Source: Lautropia dentalis
Lineage (GTDB): Bacteria; Pseudomonadota; Gammaproteobacteria; Burkholderiales; Burkholderiaceae_E
Assembly: GCF_003892345.1 (NCBI RefSeq)
Contig: NZ_RRUE01000001.1
Coordinates: 1,752,078 to 1,816,077, forward strand
Length of the DNA: 64,000 bases
Reading direction: 5' to 3'
In this document: positions 26,542-36,482 of the stretch, piece by piece
Position numbering within the stretch: the stretch's first letter is position 1
Layout: each line of letters opens with the position of its first letter
The notes under the pieces: generated by a model
The model's input: only the letters and a program-made list of their open reading frames with translations
The model's database searches: none
Told to the model about the DNA's origin: nothing
Position numbers and translations under genes: made by a program

Positions 26542-26901
26542 TCAGGCCAGCTTCACGGCCGTGCCGCTGACGGCAACCATCAGCATGCCGTTGGTCTCGC
26601 CCAGCACTTCGTAGTCGAAGTCGATGCCGACCACACCGCCGGCGCCCAGTTCCTTCGCGGCGTCGATCATTTCGTCCAGCGCTGCCTGGCGGGCCTTGGC
26701 CAGCGCCTTCTCATAGCCACCGGCACGGCCGCCCACCACGTCGCGGACCGAGGCGAACATGTCGCGGAACAGGTTGGCCCCGATGATGGCCTCACCGGTT
26801 ACCACCCCCAGAAATTCGGCGATCCGGCGCGGATCGTTCACATCCGGCTTGACCGTGCACAGAAGAAACTTCGGATCACTCTTGCTCGAAAACCAGCCCA
26901 T
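26542..26901 (-). CDS. YbjQ/DUF74-family putative heavy-metal-binding protein
   Basis: A 119-residue soluble protein from ATG 26901, with AGGAG 8 nt upstream. The family's central pattern is present: [20 protein letters not shown], then [19 protein letters not shown] and [16 protein letters not shown]. The fold is a small pentameric alpha/beta protein of unknown cellular role, annotated as heavy-metal-binding on structural grounds only. Length is close to the roughly 107-residue norm. It stands alone, between repeat copies A and B. Confidence 0.85.
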   Translation of the reverse strand: MGWFSSKSDPKFLLCTVKPDVNDPRRIAEFLGVVTGEAIIGANLFRDMFASVRDVVGGRAGGYEKALAKARQAALDEMIDAAKELGAGGVVGIDFDYEVLGETNGMLMVAVSGTAVKLA

Positions 26902-27038
26902 GCCCTGAACTCCTGAAAAAGGTTCAAAACGTCGAGCATAACAGAGCCTGCAGTTTCCCGAAGTGTGCGCACCGGTATCCGTTTCAGATCCTTTGGTTGC
27001 CCACGGTGTCAGCACATGTCATTGACGCATTCGTTCTC

Positions 27039-27133
27039 GTGCATGACTGTGCTGGCTGCGCCTCGACCAGCCATCGAGGATCAGCCCCGACCCCGCAGTC
27101 CTGCTGTTGCCTTGTCCCGTACGCCCAAAGGGG
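27039..27133 (+). repeat. Dispersed repeat R2, copy 1
   Basis: Three blocks are shared in the same order with 52053-52133: GTGCATGACTGTGCTGGC (27039-27056), CCATCGAGGAT (27071-27081), and CCTTGTCCCG then CCCAAAGGGG (27110-27133). The spacers between the blocks differ in length and sequence. No frame or RNA fold is evident. Confidence 0.55.
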
Positions 27134-27262
27134 GAACGCGAGGAGGAATGAGCCCGCAGCATGCTCCAGCCCCTGATCTCTGGGGATTACCGTCGGTTGT
27201 CGCGGACGAGCACTCCGTCCTCTCCGAATTCCCCCGAAGCCGCGGTATGACAGGTATGCGAT

Positions 27263-27451
27263 GCGGCCCGGGGAGCGGGTGCCTCCTGCGGCGATTTCGC
27301 GGTACGCGTGAACGACTTTCTGACGGTCGGGCGAAGCCCGATTGTCGGAAAGTGTTATAGCGCTGAAGGTTTGTTGACCACGACGCAGGTCGTGGGCAAC
27401 AAAGCTTCAGTGAGCGTATGAGCCGCAGGAGGTACCCGCTCCCCGGGCCGC
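27263..27451 (+). repeat. Dispersed palindromic element, copy B
   Basis: Arms at 27263-27292 and 27422-27451 (30 bp, one mismatch), total 189 bp. Internal hairpins match those of copies A and C. The region 26902-27628 around it (727 bp between the ybjQ-like and nnrS genes) has no gene; a flanking motif beginning TCGAAG and ending near CATGAA occurs at 27457 and again at 27597. Confidence 0.85.
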
Positions 27452-27628
27452 CCCTCTCGAAGTCGTCTTCCATGAATCGGGAACATCCCGTTCGAAGGGG
27501 GTTTTCATGGGAGAAGCGCCGCACAAGCACCGCCCCCCACGCTCGTACAGGACAGACATCACGATGGAATCGTCCTCCGTAAACGGGCGCCCCCCTCGAA
27601 GCCGTCCTTCATGAACCGGAAACGCCCC

Positions 27629-29029
27629 TCAGCCCGCCTTCTTCTTCACCGAAGCCTGGACCGGAATCTTCGCCGAAATCCGCACCTGCACCCGCCCTTC
27701 ATCGGCGGATGCAGTCGGTGAAGCGCCCTGCGCCGCAGGGCCACCCGTTCCCGGAGCCTTCACTCCAGAACCCTTCTCACCGGCGCCCTGAGCCTGCGGC
27801 GTCTTCGGCTCGATCTTCGGCCGGATGATCGGATGCTTGCTGGCCACCGCATCGATGCGCGGCCGGATCAGCATCGGCACGAAACGCCACAGATAGGTCC
27901 CGAACGCCAGCATCCAGGCCAGGCCCGCCGTATGCAGCAGCGGCGTCGTGAACGGTGGTTCGGCTGCCAGCGCGGCCAGCCGCAGCAGCGCGGCCGCCAC
28001 CACCAGGCAGTAGCTGAGCACCATGCTCCGGTCGGTCTGCAGCGGCCGGCCCAGGTGGCCCAGCGCCGTGCGGGTCACCATGCCGATGATCAGCACCGAA
28101 AACCCCGCAGTGCCGATCAGGTGCACCGCCCAGACACTGCGCTCGGTCCAGCCGGCCATCTGGATGGCCGCCACCACCAGCCCCAGCCCCAGCCCGCAGA
28201 AGCCTGCGTACAGCACCCACAGGATGGGCTTGTGGCGCACCGCCAGCGGCTTCCACGTGTACAGCTGCCACAGCGCCAGCCCACCCGAGACGGCCAGCAG
28301 GATCGTGGTGGGCACGCGCCACTGCAGCAGCAGGCTGGCGATGGCCCCCACCCCTGCCCACAGCTGCCACTGGCCTGTCTGGACCTGCATGGGGATTTCC
28401 AGCCCGGCCACCGCCCGCATGGCAAAGAAGGGGATGACCCGGCGGGCCACCAGCAGGGCCACCACCGCCATGGCCAGCATGCCGGTCTGGTAGAAGCGGG
28501 TGATGCGTTCGTAGTCGCCGTCCTCGACGGCCAGCAGGAAGAGCAGGTTGGACAGCCCCATCAACAGGAGCAGCGGTGGAATGCCGTAGTTGCGCTTGCT
28601 CTGCGCGCGGTAGATGGCATTGGCCATGGCCAGTGCGCCCCAGCCGAAGAACAGGCTCTCGGCCACCACACCCAGCCAGAAGGCCCCGTCGGCCGGCACC
28701 AGATAGGCGATGCGCGCGATGATCCACAGGCTGGTGCAGGCCGCCAGTGCCCGGCCGCGGAGCGGGTTGATGCCCGTCCAGGTGGCACCGGCCGTGAACA
28801 GGAAGCCCACCGCGATGGTGATGATGAAGCCCCAGAGCATCTCGTGCATGTGCCAGAACATGCCGCCGAGGGTGCCCTGCAGCACGCGTGGGAAGTACAC
28901 CCACAGCAGGATGCTGAACAGGGCCCAGAAGCAGCCCAGGGGATAGAGGGGGCGAAAGCCCAGTTCCAGAAAGGCACGCCATTGCGGCCGCGCACTGGTG
29001 GGAGCAGGTTCTTCGATGGAGAGCAGCAT
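27629..29029 (-). CDS. NnrS-family membrane protein
   Basis: A 466-residue polytopic inner-membrane protein (about 12 hydrophobic segments) from ATG 29029; in-frame starts further upstream (to 29266) look non-coding. NnrS family features: FRPLYPLGCFWALFSILLW, then WHMHEMLWGFIITIAVGFLF and TWTGINPLRGRAL. NnrS is a heme- and copper-containing protein linked to nitric-oxide resistance and denitrification. The C-terminus is a Pro/Gly/Ala-rich tail with VQVRISAKIPVQASVKKKAG. In the upstream gap, ATTGATCAA at 29219-29227 is a half-like FNR/NNR site but lacks a good second arm. Confidence 0.85.
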   Translation of the reverse strand: MLLSIEEPAPTSARPQWRAFLELGFRPLYPLGCFWALFSILLWVYFPRVLQGTLGGMFWHMHEMLWGFIITIAVGFLFTAGATWTGINPLRGRALAACTSLWIIARIAYLVPADGAFWLGVVAESLFFGWGALAMANAIYRAQSKRNYGIPPLLLLMGLSNLLFLLAVEDGDYERITRFYQTGMLAMAVVALLVARRVIPFFAMRAVAGLEIPMQVQTGQWQLWAGVGAIASLLLQWRVPTTILLAVSGGLALWQLYTWKPLAVRHKPILWVLYAGFCGLGLGLVVAAIQMAGWTERSVWAVHLIGTAGFSVLIIGMVTRTALGHLGRPLQTDRSMVLSYCLVVAAALLRLAALAAEPPFTTPLLHTAGLAWMLAFGTYLWRFVPMLIRPRIDAVASKHPIIRPKIEPKTPQAQGAGEKGSGVKAPGTGGPAAQGASPTASADEGRVQVRISAKIPVQASVKKKAG

Positions 29030-29739
29030 GGGGAGGAAACGGTATGCGTTATGAGGAGGCACGAACGGCAGCATGGCACCGCAGGCTGGGCGGTGCGGTG
29101 TTCGTGCTGCCCGCAGGGAACTGCGAACGCACGACGGTACGGGAAAGACGACCGGCAGGGCCGGCGCGGTGCGCCAGAGCACGTCCACATGGTAGAACCA
29201 GAGGGAAATGCCCGACTTGATCAATGTTGATTTGACGCGTGCCGTGGGCCTGTTCGCGTCCCACACGTTGGCTCCGAACCCGCGCGGACAGGCGAGGGGA
29301 CCACGACGAACCGCCGCTGCCGGATACCCGGCTCACACGCAGACGGACGAGGGGGGAAGGTTGTGGCGCAGCTGCGGGAAGCCCCTCATGGCGCCTTGTG
29401 CCCGGAATCTGCTACGCTGACATGCTGCAGCCACCAGAAGACGCCGCAGCCACCACGTGCCGCAGCCAGTAGCCACCACGCGCTGCGGCCACCGGGTACA
29501 GGGGCCACCATGGTTCTCCGTTTCTGCCGCTGTCGGGTGCAATGGCAGGTGGCGGGCTGCCATGGCGCGGCGCCCTGAGCGGGATGTGCCGTGGCCGCCC
29601 GCGGCTGCAGTCATAAAATGAAGGGCAGCGCAGTCTTGCGCCCCTCTCCCGGACAGGAGGGCGGTGCACGGCGCGCCCCGAAACACGAGGGAGTCAAGGT
29701 GTCGCAGGACTTTCGCCGAGGCTCCCGGGGAGAGACAAG
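29030..29739. other. Intergenic nnrS-dadA
   Basis: About 700 bp with no recognisable gene. GCAGCCACCA-like units recur from 29430 to 29480. TTGATCAATGTTGAT at 29218-29232 is the only regulator-like motif, likely serving nnrS. Confidence 0.45.
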
Positions 29740-30999
29740 GTGCAGGTCATCGTCATGGGTGCTGGCGTGGTCGGAGTGACCACGGCATGGTATTTGCAGC
29801 AGGCAGGTCATGAAGTAACGGTGCTGGAACGCAACGCCCAGGCCGCCTGTGAGACCAGTTTCGGCAATGGGGGCCAGATCTCGGTCAGTCATGCCGAGCC
29901 GTGGGCCAATCCGTCGGCGCCGCTCAAGCTCCTGAAGTGGCTGGGCCGCGAGGATGCGCCGCTGCTGTTCCGGCTGCGGGCCGATCCGCAGCAGTGGCGC
30001 TGGGGGCTGCAGTTCCTGCGCGAGTGCACGGCAGCGCGTACCCGTCACAACATGCTGCAGCTGGTCAATCTGGGGACCTACAGCCGGGCCAGCCTGCAGG
30101 CGCTGCGCGAGGAGACCGGCATCCAGTACGACCAGCTCACGAAGGGCATCATGCACTTCTACACCAACCAGCAGGATTTCGACGAGGCCCTGGAGCCGGC
30201 GCGGATCATGCGCGAGATGGGCTGCGAGCGCGAGGTGATCACGCCCGACCGGGTGGTCGAGATCGAACCGGCGCTGGCCAGCGCGAAGCACCTGCTGGCC
30301 GGGGCCACGTTCACGCCGGCCGATGAATCGGGCGATGTGAACCTGTTCACCACCCGGCTGGCGGCGCTGGCTGCCGGGGAGGGCGTGCAGTTTCGCTTCG
30401 GGGTGCGGGTGCAGAAACTGCTGGCCACCGGTGCCGGCATGCAGGGGGTGGAGATTGCCGATGAACGCGGCAGTTACGAGGTGCTGAAGGCCGACGCCTA
30501 TGTGCTGGCGCTGGGCAGCTTCAGTGCGGCGCTGGCCCGGGATGTGGGGGTGCGGCTGGACATCTATCCGGCCAAGGGCTATTCGGCCACGCTGCCGGTG
30601 CTGGATGCGGCGAAGGCGCCGCAGGTCAGTCTCACCGACGACGAATACAAGCTGGTGTATTCGCGCTTTGGTGACCGGCTGCGGGTGGCGGGCACGGCCG
30701 AACTCAATGGCTACGGCATGGCGCTCAACCCGGTGCGCTGCGAGGCGCTGGTGCGGCGTACCCTGGAACTCTTTCCGGGGGTAAGCGATCCGGCACAGGC
30801 GCTGTTCTGGACCGGCCTGCGGCCGGCCACGCCGGGCAATGTGCCCTATATCGGACCCAGCCGCGTGCAGGGACTGTTTCTCAACACTGGCCATGGCACG
30901 CTGGGCTGGACGCATGGCTGCGGCTCCGGCCGGGCACTGGCCGACCTGATGTCGGGCCGGCGGCCGGATGTGGATTTCCAGTTCCAGGGGATGGCCTGA
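29740..30999 (+). CDS. dadA: D-amino acid dehydrogenase small subunit
   Basis: A 419-residue FAD enzyme from GTG 29740 with GGGGAG 6 nt upstream. The dinucleotide fold is VIVMGAGVVGVTTAWYL (residues 3-19), and the ERNAQAACETSFGNGGQIS segment that follows is typical of DadA. The C-terminus WTGLRPATPGNVPYIGP, then NTGHGTLGWTHGCGSGRAL, forms the FAD/substrate site. It oxidises D-alanine and other D-amino acids to keto acids at the inner membrane, passing electrons to the respiratory chain. No dadX racemase is adjacent. Confidence 0.95.
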   Translation: MQVIVMGAGVVGVTTAWYLQQAGHEVTVLERNAQAACETSFGNGGQISVSHAEPWANPSAPLKLLKWLGREDAPLLFRLRADPQQWRWGLQFLRECTAARTRHNMLQLVNLGTYSRASLQALREETGIQYDQLTKGIMHFYTNQQDFDEALEPARIMREMGCEREVITPDRVVEIEPALASAKHLLAGATFTPADESGDVNLFTTRLAALAAGEGVQFRFGVRVQKLLATGAGMQGVEIADERGSYEVLKADAYVLALGSFSAALARDVGVRLDIYPAKGYSATLPVLDAAKAPQVSLTDDEYKLVYSRFGDRLRVAGTAELNGYGMALNPVRCEALVRRTLELFPGVSDPAQALFWTGLRPATPGNVPYIGPSRVQGLFLNTGHGTLGWTHGCGSGRALADLMSGRRPDVDFQFQGMA

Positions 31000-31180
31000 C
31001 GGTGGCCTTGCGATCCCCGTATCTGCGGGCGTACGTTCATGGGCGCGACCGGTCCGGTGTGCCGGGATCTCCGGGTCGGCGGTGAAAACGCCTGCAACCG
31101 TAGCCGGCGTGACGCAGGGAGGTGCAGGCTTTCCTGTCCGTTCTGGAGCGTCTGCACCTGATCGCCCGGCGCCCCGTTGT

Positions 31181-31912
31181 TCAGTGCCCGGCCGGGGGCG
31201 CCGGATTCCGGGCAGCCGCCCGGCTGCGCATGCGGCGGGCGGCGATGCTGCCCACCAGCAGCACCAGCACGGCACCGGCGGCTTCGGCGATCCACTTGAT
31301 GTGTGGCTGCCATGGGGCTACGTGCTCGGTCACTGCCGGATCGGTGACCATCATGCCGCCGGCAATCCAGCCCAGCAGCATGCCGCCCAGCGTGATGATG
31401 ATGGGGAAGCGGTCCATCAGCCGGATGATCAGCTGGCTGCCCCAGATGATGATGGGCACACTGACCAGCAGGCCGAACACCACCAGCGGGATTTCATGCT
31501 CGCCACCGGCCGCCTGGGCCGCGCCGGCAATGGCGATGACATTGTCGATGCTCATCACCAGGTCGGCGATGATGACGGTGCGCACCGCCACCCAGAGCCG
31601 GTCGGAGCTGGCGATGTTGCCGTGGGCATCTTCCTCTTCGGGCAGCAGCAGCTTGATGCCGATCCAGAAGAGCAGCACGGCGCCCACCAGTTTCAGGTAA
31701 GGGACCGACAGCAGTGACAGTGCAAAGACGATCAGCAGGATGCGCAGGCCAATGGCACCGACGGTACCCCAGACGATGCCCTGGCGCCGCTTGGCGGGAT
31801 CCAGCTTGCGCACGGCCAGTGCGATGACGACGGCGTTGTCGCCGCCCAGCAGAATGTCGATGAGCACGATCTGCCCGACGGCCAGCCAGAAGGCGGGGGA
31901 GGTGAAGTCCAT
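31181..31912 (-). CDS. TerC-family integral membrane protein
   Basis: A 243-residue membrane protein with seven or so helices. It has the conserved acidic residues of the TerC family in IVLIDILLGGDNAVVIALAV and VIIADLVMSIDNVIAIAGA, and the later GSQLIIRLMDRFP. TerC-like proteins export manganese or other cations, or metallate exported proteins. The C-terminal tail is short and basic. I searched upstream for the yybP-ykoY manganese riboswitch that often controls these genes and saw no convincing copy. Confidence 0.9.
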   Translation of the reverse strand: MDFTSPAFWLAVGQIVLIDILLGGDNAVVIALAVRKLDPAKRRQGIVWGTVGAIGLRILLIVFALSLLSVPYLKLVGAVLLFWIGIKLLLPEEEDAHGNIASSDRLWVAVRTVIIADLVMSIDNVIAIAGAAQAAGGEHEIPLVVFGLLVSVPIIIWGSQLIIRLMDRFPIIITLGGMLLGWIAGGMMVTDPAVTEHVAPWQPHIKWIAEAAGAVLVLLVGSIAARRMRSRAAARNPAPPAGH

Positions 31913-32185
31913 TCAGATGTTCCGGAGGAGTGAGGGGGCAAGTGTACATCCCCGGTGAGCCTCTGAAAAAGCCCTGCGGCATTTCGGCTTCCATGCCCGG
32001 GCGATCCACGAACCCGCGCGCTGCCGGTTGCCCTGGCTGGCGAGGTGGCCAGCCCCCTGACAAAGTCATGACGGAAATTCTCGATGACTACGCCAGATCA
32101 CTTGTTGCACCTGACTCCTGAGATCGCCCCCTGCCTGTGCGGCGCCCTGCCGGCACACGGCTGGCACACGGCCGGGACACGGCGG

Positions 32186-33079
32186 TCAATGCCGGGCCTG
32201 CCGTACCTGCACGCGCCGCTCCAGCCAGGTCTTGAGCACCAGCGTCAGCACGGCCATCAGCGCCAGAATGGCGGCGGCCGTGAAGGCGGCGGCCGTCTTG
32301 TAGTCGTTGTTGAGCTGCTCGACCAGCAGCGGCAGCGTCATGGTCTGGTTCAGCGTGGCGCCCGAGACCACCGACACGGCGCCGAATTCGCCCACGGCGC
32401 GGGCGTTGGTGATCATGATGCCGTAGAGCAGCGCCCAGCGGATCTTCGGCAGGCTCACCTTGCGAAAGATCTGCCAGCCACTGGCGCCCAGCAGCAGGGC
32501 CGCCTGTTCCTCCTCGTTGCCCTGGGTCTGCATCAGCGGGATCAGCAGCCGCGCCACATAGGGCGAGGTGACGAAGATGGTGACCATGATGATGCCCGGC
32601 CAGGCGAACATCAGCTGGATGTCGTGGCCGGAAAGCCACTCGCCCACCACCGATTCCGCCCCGTACAGCAGCAGATAGCACAGGCCCGCCACCACCGGTG
32701 AGGTGGCATAGGGAATGTCGATCAGGGCCAGCATCAGTCGCCGGCCGCGAAAGCGGTAGTGGGTGACGCACCAGGCAAACAGGATGCCGAACGCCAGATT
32801 GACCGGAATGGTCACCACGGTGGCCAGTACCGTCAGGCCGAAGGCGTGGTGCAGGTAATCGGCCGACAGGTTCTCCACCAGCAGCGTCCAGCCACCGGCG
32901 GCCACCCGGGCGAAGATCATCGCCAGCGGCAGCACCAGCAGCAGGCCGGCCGCCACGATGCCCAGGGCCAGCAGCAGCCACTGGATGGCCGTGGCAGGCT
33001 GGCGGCGTGAGGTGGATGTGGCGGGCATGCTGGTGCCGCTCGGGGGCGTCCTGCCTGATGGTGTACGGGAAGCCTGCAT
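32186..33079 (-). CDS. cysW: Sulfate ABC transporter permease CysW
   Basis: A 297-residue permease, six membrane helices. It has the CysW-specific GILFAWCVTHYRFRGRRLM and IDIPYATSPVVAGLCYLLLY, and the EAA-loop region EEQAALLLGASGWQIFRKVS. ATG 33079 is 4 bp from the cysT stop (a second ATG at 33028 would give a shorter N-tail). It is third in the minus-strand unit sbp-cysT-cysW and imports sulfate/thiosulfate with CysT and the ATPase CysA, whose gene is at 39864 on the other strand. Confidence 0.95.
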   Translation of the reverse strand: MQASRTPSGRTPPSGTSMPATSTSRRQPATAIQWLLLALGIVAAGLLLVLPLAMIFARVAAGGWTLLVENLSADYLHHAFGLTVLATVVTIPVNLAFGILFAWCVTHYRFRGRRLMLALIDIPYATSPVVAGLCYLLLYGAESVVGEWLSGHDIQLMFAWPGIIMVTIFVTSPYVARLLIPLMQTQGNEEEQAALLLGASGWQIFRKVSLPKIRWALLYGIMITNARAVGEFGAVSVVSGATLNQTMTLPLLVEQLNNDYKTAAAFTAAAILALMAVLTLVLKTWLERRVQVRQARH

Positions 33080-33082
33080 GGC

Positions 33083-33916
33083 TCAGCTCCCCCGCTGCCA
33101 GCGCAGCAGCCGGCCCTGCAGCAGCTGCAGCCCGAAGAGCAGCACCAGCGAGGTGATCAGCACCACCGAGGCGATGGCTGCCGCTGCGGCGTAGTCGAAT
33201 TCCTGCAGGCGCACGAAGATCATCAGCGAGGTGATCTCCGTTTTGAAGGGGATGTTGCCGGCGATCATCACCACGGCGCCGAACTCACCCAGGCTGCGGA
33301 TGAAGGCCTGGCTGGCACCGGCCAGCAGTGCCGGCGTGAGGGCAGGCAGGATCACCCGCCAGAAGATCTGCGCCGGCCGGGCACCCAGCGTTCGGGCGGC
33401 TTCCTCCACGTCCTGGCCGAGGTCTTCGATGACCGGCTGCACGGTGCGTACGATGAACGGGATGCTGGTGAAGATCATGGCGATCACCAGCCCGGGAAAG
33501 GCATACGAAATCTTGATGCCCCAGGGCGCAAACAGCTGGCCGATCCAGCCGCCGGGGGCGAGCAGGGTGGCCAGCGTCAGCCCGGCCACGGCAGTGGGTA
33601 GCGCAAAGGGCAGGTCGATCAGTGCATCCAGCAGCCGCCGGCCGGGAAACTCGTAGCGCGACAGTACCCAGGCCAGCAGCAGGCCGATCAGCGTCACCGC
33701 GGCGGTGGACAGGGCCGCGCCGGCCAGCGTGACCCGGTAGCTGGCCACCACCCGGGGATCGGAGATGGCGGCCCAGTACTGGGCCCAGCCCAGATCGGCC
33801 GCGTGCCAGAGCAGCACCAGCAGCGGGATCAGGATCACTGCATGCAGATAGATCAGGCTGACGGTGAAGCTCGGCCAGAAGCCGGGCAGCAGCGGCCGGG
33901 TCAGGAAGAAGCGCAT
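33083..33916 (-). CDS. cysT: Sulfate ABC transporter permease CysT (CysU)
   Basis: A 277-residue permease. It opens MRFFLTRPLLPGFWPSFTVS, and later has LPFALPTAVAGLTLATLL, FTSIPFIVRTVQPVIEDLG and the EAA loop around EEAARTLGARPAQIF, all CysT-like. Six helices. It lies 22 bp downstream of sbp and 4 bp upstream of cysW, so they form one operon. Confidence 0.95.
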   Translation of the reverse strand: MRFFLTRPLLPGFWPSFTVSLIYLHAVILIPLLVLLWHAADLGWAQYWAAISDPRVVASYRVTLAGAALSTAAVTLIGLLLAWVLSRYEFPGRRLLDALIDLPFALPTAVAGLTLATLLAPGGWIGQLFAPWGIKISYAFPGLVIAMIFTSIPFIVRTVQPVIEDLGQDVEEAARTLGARPAQIFWRVILPALTPALLAGASQAFIRSLGEFGAVVMIAGNIPFKTEITSLMIFVRLQEFDYAAAAAIASVVLITSLVLLFGLQLLQGRLLRWQRGS

Positions 33917-33937
33917 CGCGGGTCGGCGGGCCGGGGC

Positions 33938-34984
33938 TTACTGGCGGCCTTCGGCCAGCAGCTGGTCCAGCAGGGCGCCGCTGGCGAAGTGGGTTTTCTG
34001 GATGCCCTCCCAGCCACCGGGGAAGGTGGCCGGGTCCACCAGTTTCACGGGGGCAAACTGTTTTTCGGTGGCGGCCTTCACTTCGGGATCGTGCACGCGC
34101 AGGTTGTGGCGGGCCAGCAGCTGCTGGATGTCCTTGCTGTACTGGAACTGCAGGTAGGCTTTGGCCACGTCGCGGGTACCCCGGGCATCGGCCACCTTGT
34201 CGACGATGGCCACCGGGAAGGCCGCCATCACGCTGGTGGGGGGCACCACCAGTTCGAAGCCCTGGGCCCTGAACTCGTCACCGGCCACGAGGTTCATGAT
34301 CTCGGACTCGAAGGTCAGCAGCACATCGCCCTGGCCATTCTGGGCAAAGGCCACCGTGGCCCCGCGCCCGCCGGTGGGGAAGTTCTCCACGTTGCCGAGG
34401 AACGACGCCATGAACTTCTTCTGCGCAGCCTCGTCACCGCCGAACTTTTCCTGCGCGTAGTTCCAGGCCCCCAGGTAGGAGTAGCGCGCGTTGCCCGAGG
34501 TCTTGGGGTTGGGGAAGACCAGCTTCACGTCCGGCCGTGCCAGATCGCTCCAGTCGCGGATGTGCTTCGGGTTGCCCTTGCGGACCATGAAGGCGATGGT
34601 GCTGTAGTAGGGCGAGGCGTTGTTCGGGAACTGGCTGGCCCAGTCCTTGGCCACCAGCCGGCGCTTGACCAGAATGTCGATGTCCGGCACCTGATTGAAG
34701 GTGACGGTATCGGCCTTCTTGCCCTGGATGATGTCCTGTGCCTGACGCGAGGTACCGCCGTAGGACTGGTCGATCTTCAGCGTCTGGCCCTTTTCCTTCT
34801 GCCAGTGGGCGACGAACAGCGGATTGATTTCGGAGAACAGCTCGCGGCCCACGTCATAGGTGGCGTTGAGCAGTGTCTGTTCGGCCGCCCGGGCACTTGC
34901 GGGGGCGGTCAGCAGCACTGCGGCTGCGGCGGGCAGCAGGCCCAGCAGGGCACGGCGGGAGAAGCGGGAACGGGATGTTTGCAT
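33938..34984 (-). CDS. sbp: Sulfate-binding periplasmic protein
   Basis: A 348-residue protein from ATG 34984. The N-terminus MQTSRSRFSRRALLGLLPAA has a twin-arginine-like SRRALLG before a hydrophobic core and an ASARA cleavage region, so the protein is exported, perhaps by Tat. The body is Sbp-like: LLNATYDVGRELFSEIN, then YGGTSRQAQDIIQGKKAD and NPKTSGNARYSYLGAW. It delivers sulfate to CysT/CysW. The gene heads the operon. Confidence 0.93.
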   Translation of the reverse strand: MQTSRSRFSRRALLGLLPAAAAVLLTAPASARAAEQTLLNATYDVGRELFSEINPLFVAHWQKEKGQTLKIDQSYGGTSRQAQDIIQGKKADTVTFNQVPDIDILVKRRLVAKDWASQFPNNASPYYSTIAFMVRKGNPKHIRDWSDLARPDVKLVFPNPKTSGNARYSYLGAWNYAQEKFGGDEAAQKKFMASFLGNVENFPTGGRGATVAFAQNGQGDVLLTFESEIMNLVAGDEFRAQGFELVVPPTSVMAAFPVAIVDKVADARGTRDVAKAYLQFQYSKDIQQLLARHNLRVHDPEVKAATEKQFAPVKLVDPATFPGGWEGIQKTHFASGALLDQLLAEGRQ

Positions 34985-35198
34985 GGAATCGGACAGGCAT
35001 GAATGCGGATGCTGCGCATCATGCCACGCCAATCCCGCAAAGTGCGCCATCAGGCTGGGGTATCAGATGAAATCCGCATGACTTCATGCGTTTCATGCAT
35101 ACGCAGCGTATCCGATGGCGGATGTCTTCAGGTACGCCAGGGGCAGGTGTTCTGGCAGGTTCAGGACCCGGCGGCAGGGCTGTACGGCCTTTACAGGC

Positions 35199-36482
35199 TC
35201 AGAATCCTGCAGCCGGCCGGGCATTCACCGTCTGTCCCAGCGTCACCGGGCTGGCCGCCGACCAGGCGATCAGGCATTCCACCACGCCCAGTATCACAAG
35301 CAGTGGCATCGTGTGTGTCCAGCTGCCGACCCATTCGTACAGCACCCCCACACCCAGCGGCCCGAGCACGGCCACCGAATAGCCGACGGTCTGCGCCATG
35401 CCGGACACGGCAGCCGCCTCGGCCGAATGGTCCGTTCGCGCCGCAAACAGCACCAGGCACAGCGAGAAGATACTGGCCGTGCCCACGCCGATCAGCGAGA
35501 TCCACAGCCACATGCTGCCGGAGCTACCCAGCCAGATGCCCAGGACGCCGGTGAGGACCATCAGGGCCACCGTCAGGGCCAGCAGCTGGCGCGCCCGCCC
35601 ACGAGCCGGTACGAATGACACGGCCAGCACACCCAGCAGCGAGACGATCTGCAGCAGCGCCCCCAGCGATCCTGCCCCCGCGGCCGAGATGCCTTTCTCG
35701 GCCAGCATCGAGGGCATGAAGGCAGCCAGGGCGTAGAAGATGAGGGACTGGATGCCCATGAACAGGCTGATCGTCCAGGCGGCCGGGATGCGCCAGACGT
35801 TCATCCCTGCTGCCATGCCGCTCTGTGGCTGGCCGGCATCGGGATGCGGATACCGGCTGACCCGCCACCAGCCCAGCATGGCCAGTCCGGCCGGCAGCAC
35901 CCAGACGGCCAGTGGCAGTGGCCAGCCCTGCCAGTCGGCCAGCGGCACGGCAATGGCCGAGGCGATGCCGGACGAGATCAGCATGGCGGTGGTCATGCAG
36001 CCCACCACCAGGCCGATGCGGTCGGGCAGGTTGCGCTTGGCCAGGGCCGGCAGCAGCACATTGCTCATGGCAATGGCGGCAGACATGAGCGCCGTACCCA
36101 GAATGAGTGTGGGGGTCGAGGCAAAGCCGGCCCGTACGCCCAGACCGATGATCAGCACCAGATGGGCGGCAATCAGCACCCGCTCCATGCCGAAACGCTG
36201 TGCCAGCCGCGAGGCCCAGGGCGAGCAGAACGCAAAGGCCATCAGCGGCAGCGCAGTCACGAAGCCCATCAGGCTGGCCGACAGCCCCAGACTGTCGCGG
36301 ATCGGGCCCACCACGGGACCGACCACGACGATGGGCGCGCGCAGACTGGCGCCCAGCATGATGACGGCAAACAGCAGCAGCCAGACGGGCAGGGCATGGT
36401 GCCCTGGCGCCGTGGCTGGCTGCGGGGGCACGCCCGCCGGTTCGCCGACGGGCCGGGGTGGGGTTCGGGGCTGGCCGGGCAT
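35199..36482 (-). CDS. MFS transporter, CynX/NimT type
   Basis: A 427-residue major facilitator with about 12 helices. Family marks are LLLFAVIMLGASLRAPIVVV, GPIRDSLGLSASLMGFVTAL and AKRNLPDRIGLVVGCMTT. The CynX/NimT group includes cyanate and 2-nitroimidazole transporters, but the substrate cannot be read here. ATG 36482 shares its A with the stop of the Kef-type gene upstream (TGATG), so the two are translationally coupled. A Pro-rich tail of about 28 residues precedes the first helix. Confidence 0.85.
   Translation of the reverse strand: MPGQPRTPPRPVGEPAGVPPQPATAPGHHALPVWLLLFAVIMLGASLRAPIVVVGPVVGPIRDSLGLSASLMGFVTALPLMAFAFCSPWASRLAQRFGMERVLIAAHLVLIIGLGVRAGFASTPTLILGTALMSAAIAMSNVLLPALAKRNLPDRIGLVVGCMTTAMLISSGIASAIAVPLADWQGWPLPLAVWVLPAGLAMLGWWRVSRYPHPDAGQPQSGMAAGMNVWRIPAAWTISLFMGIQSLIFYALAAFMPSMLAEKGISAAGAGSLGALLQIVSLLGVLAVSFVPARGRARQLLALTVALMVLTGVLGIWLGSSGSMWLWISLIGVGTASIFSLCLVLFAARTDHSAEAAAVSGMAQTVGYSVAVLGPLGVGVLYEWVGSWTHTMPLLVILGVVECLIAWSAASPVTLGQTVNARPAAGF

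Noticed and set aside
9935-31999. Short similarity between about 9935-9962 and 31958-31985 (CCTCTG then CCTGCGGC)
   Set aside because: Only about 22 of 27 bases match and no structure is shared, so it may be chance or a decayed repeat.
31913-32185. yybP-ykoY manganese riboswitch before the TerC gene
   Set aside because: Such riboswitches are common before terC-like genes, but I could not find the conserved aptamer segments here.
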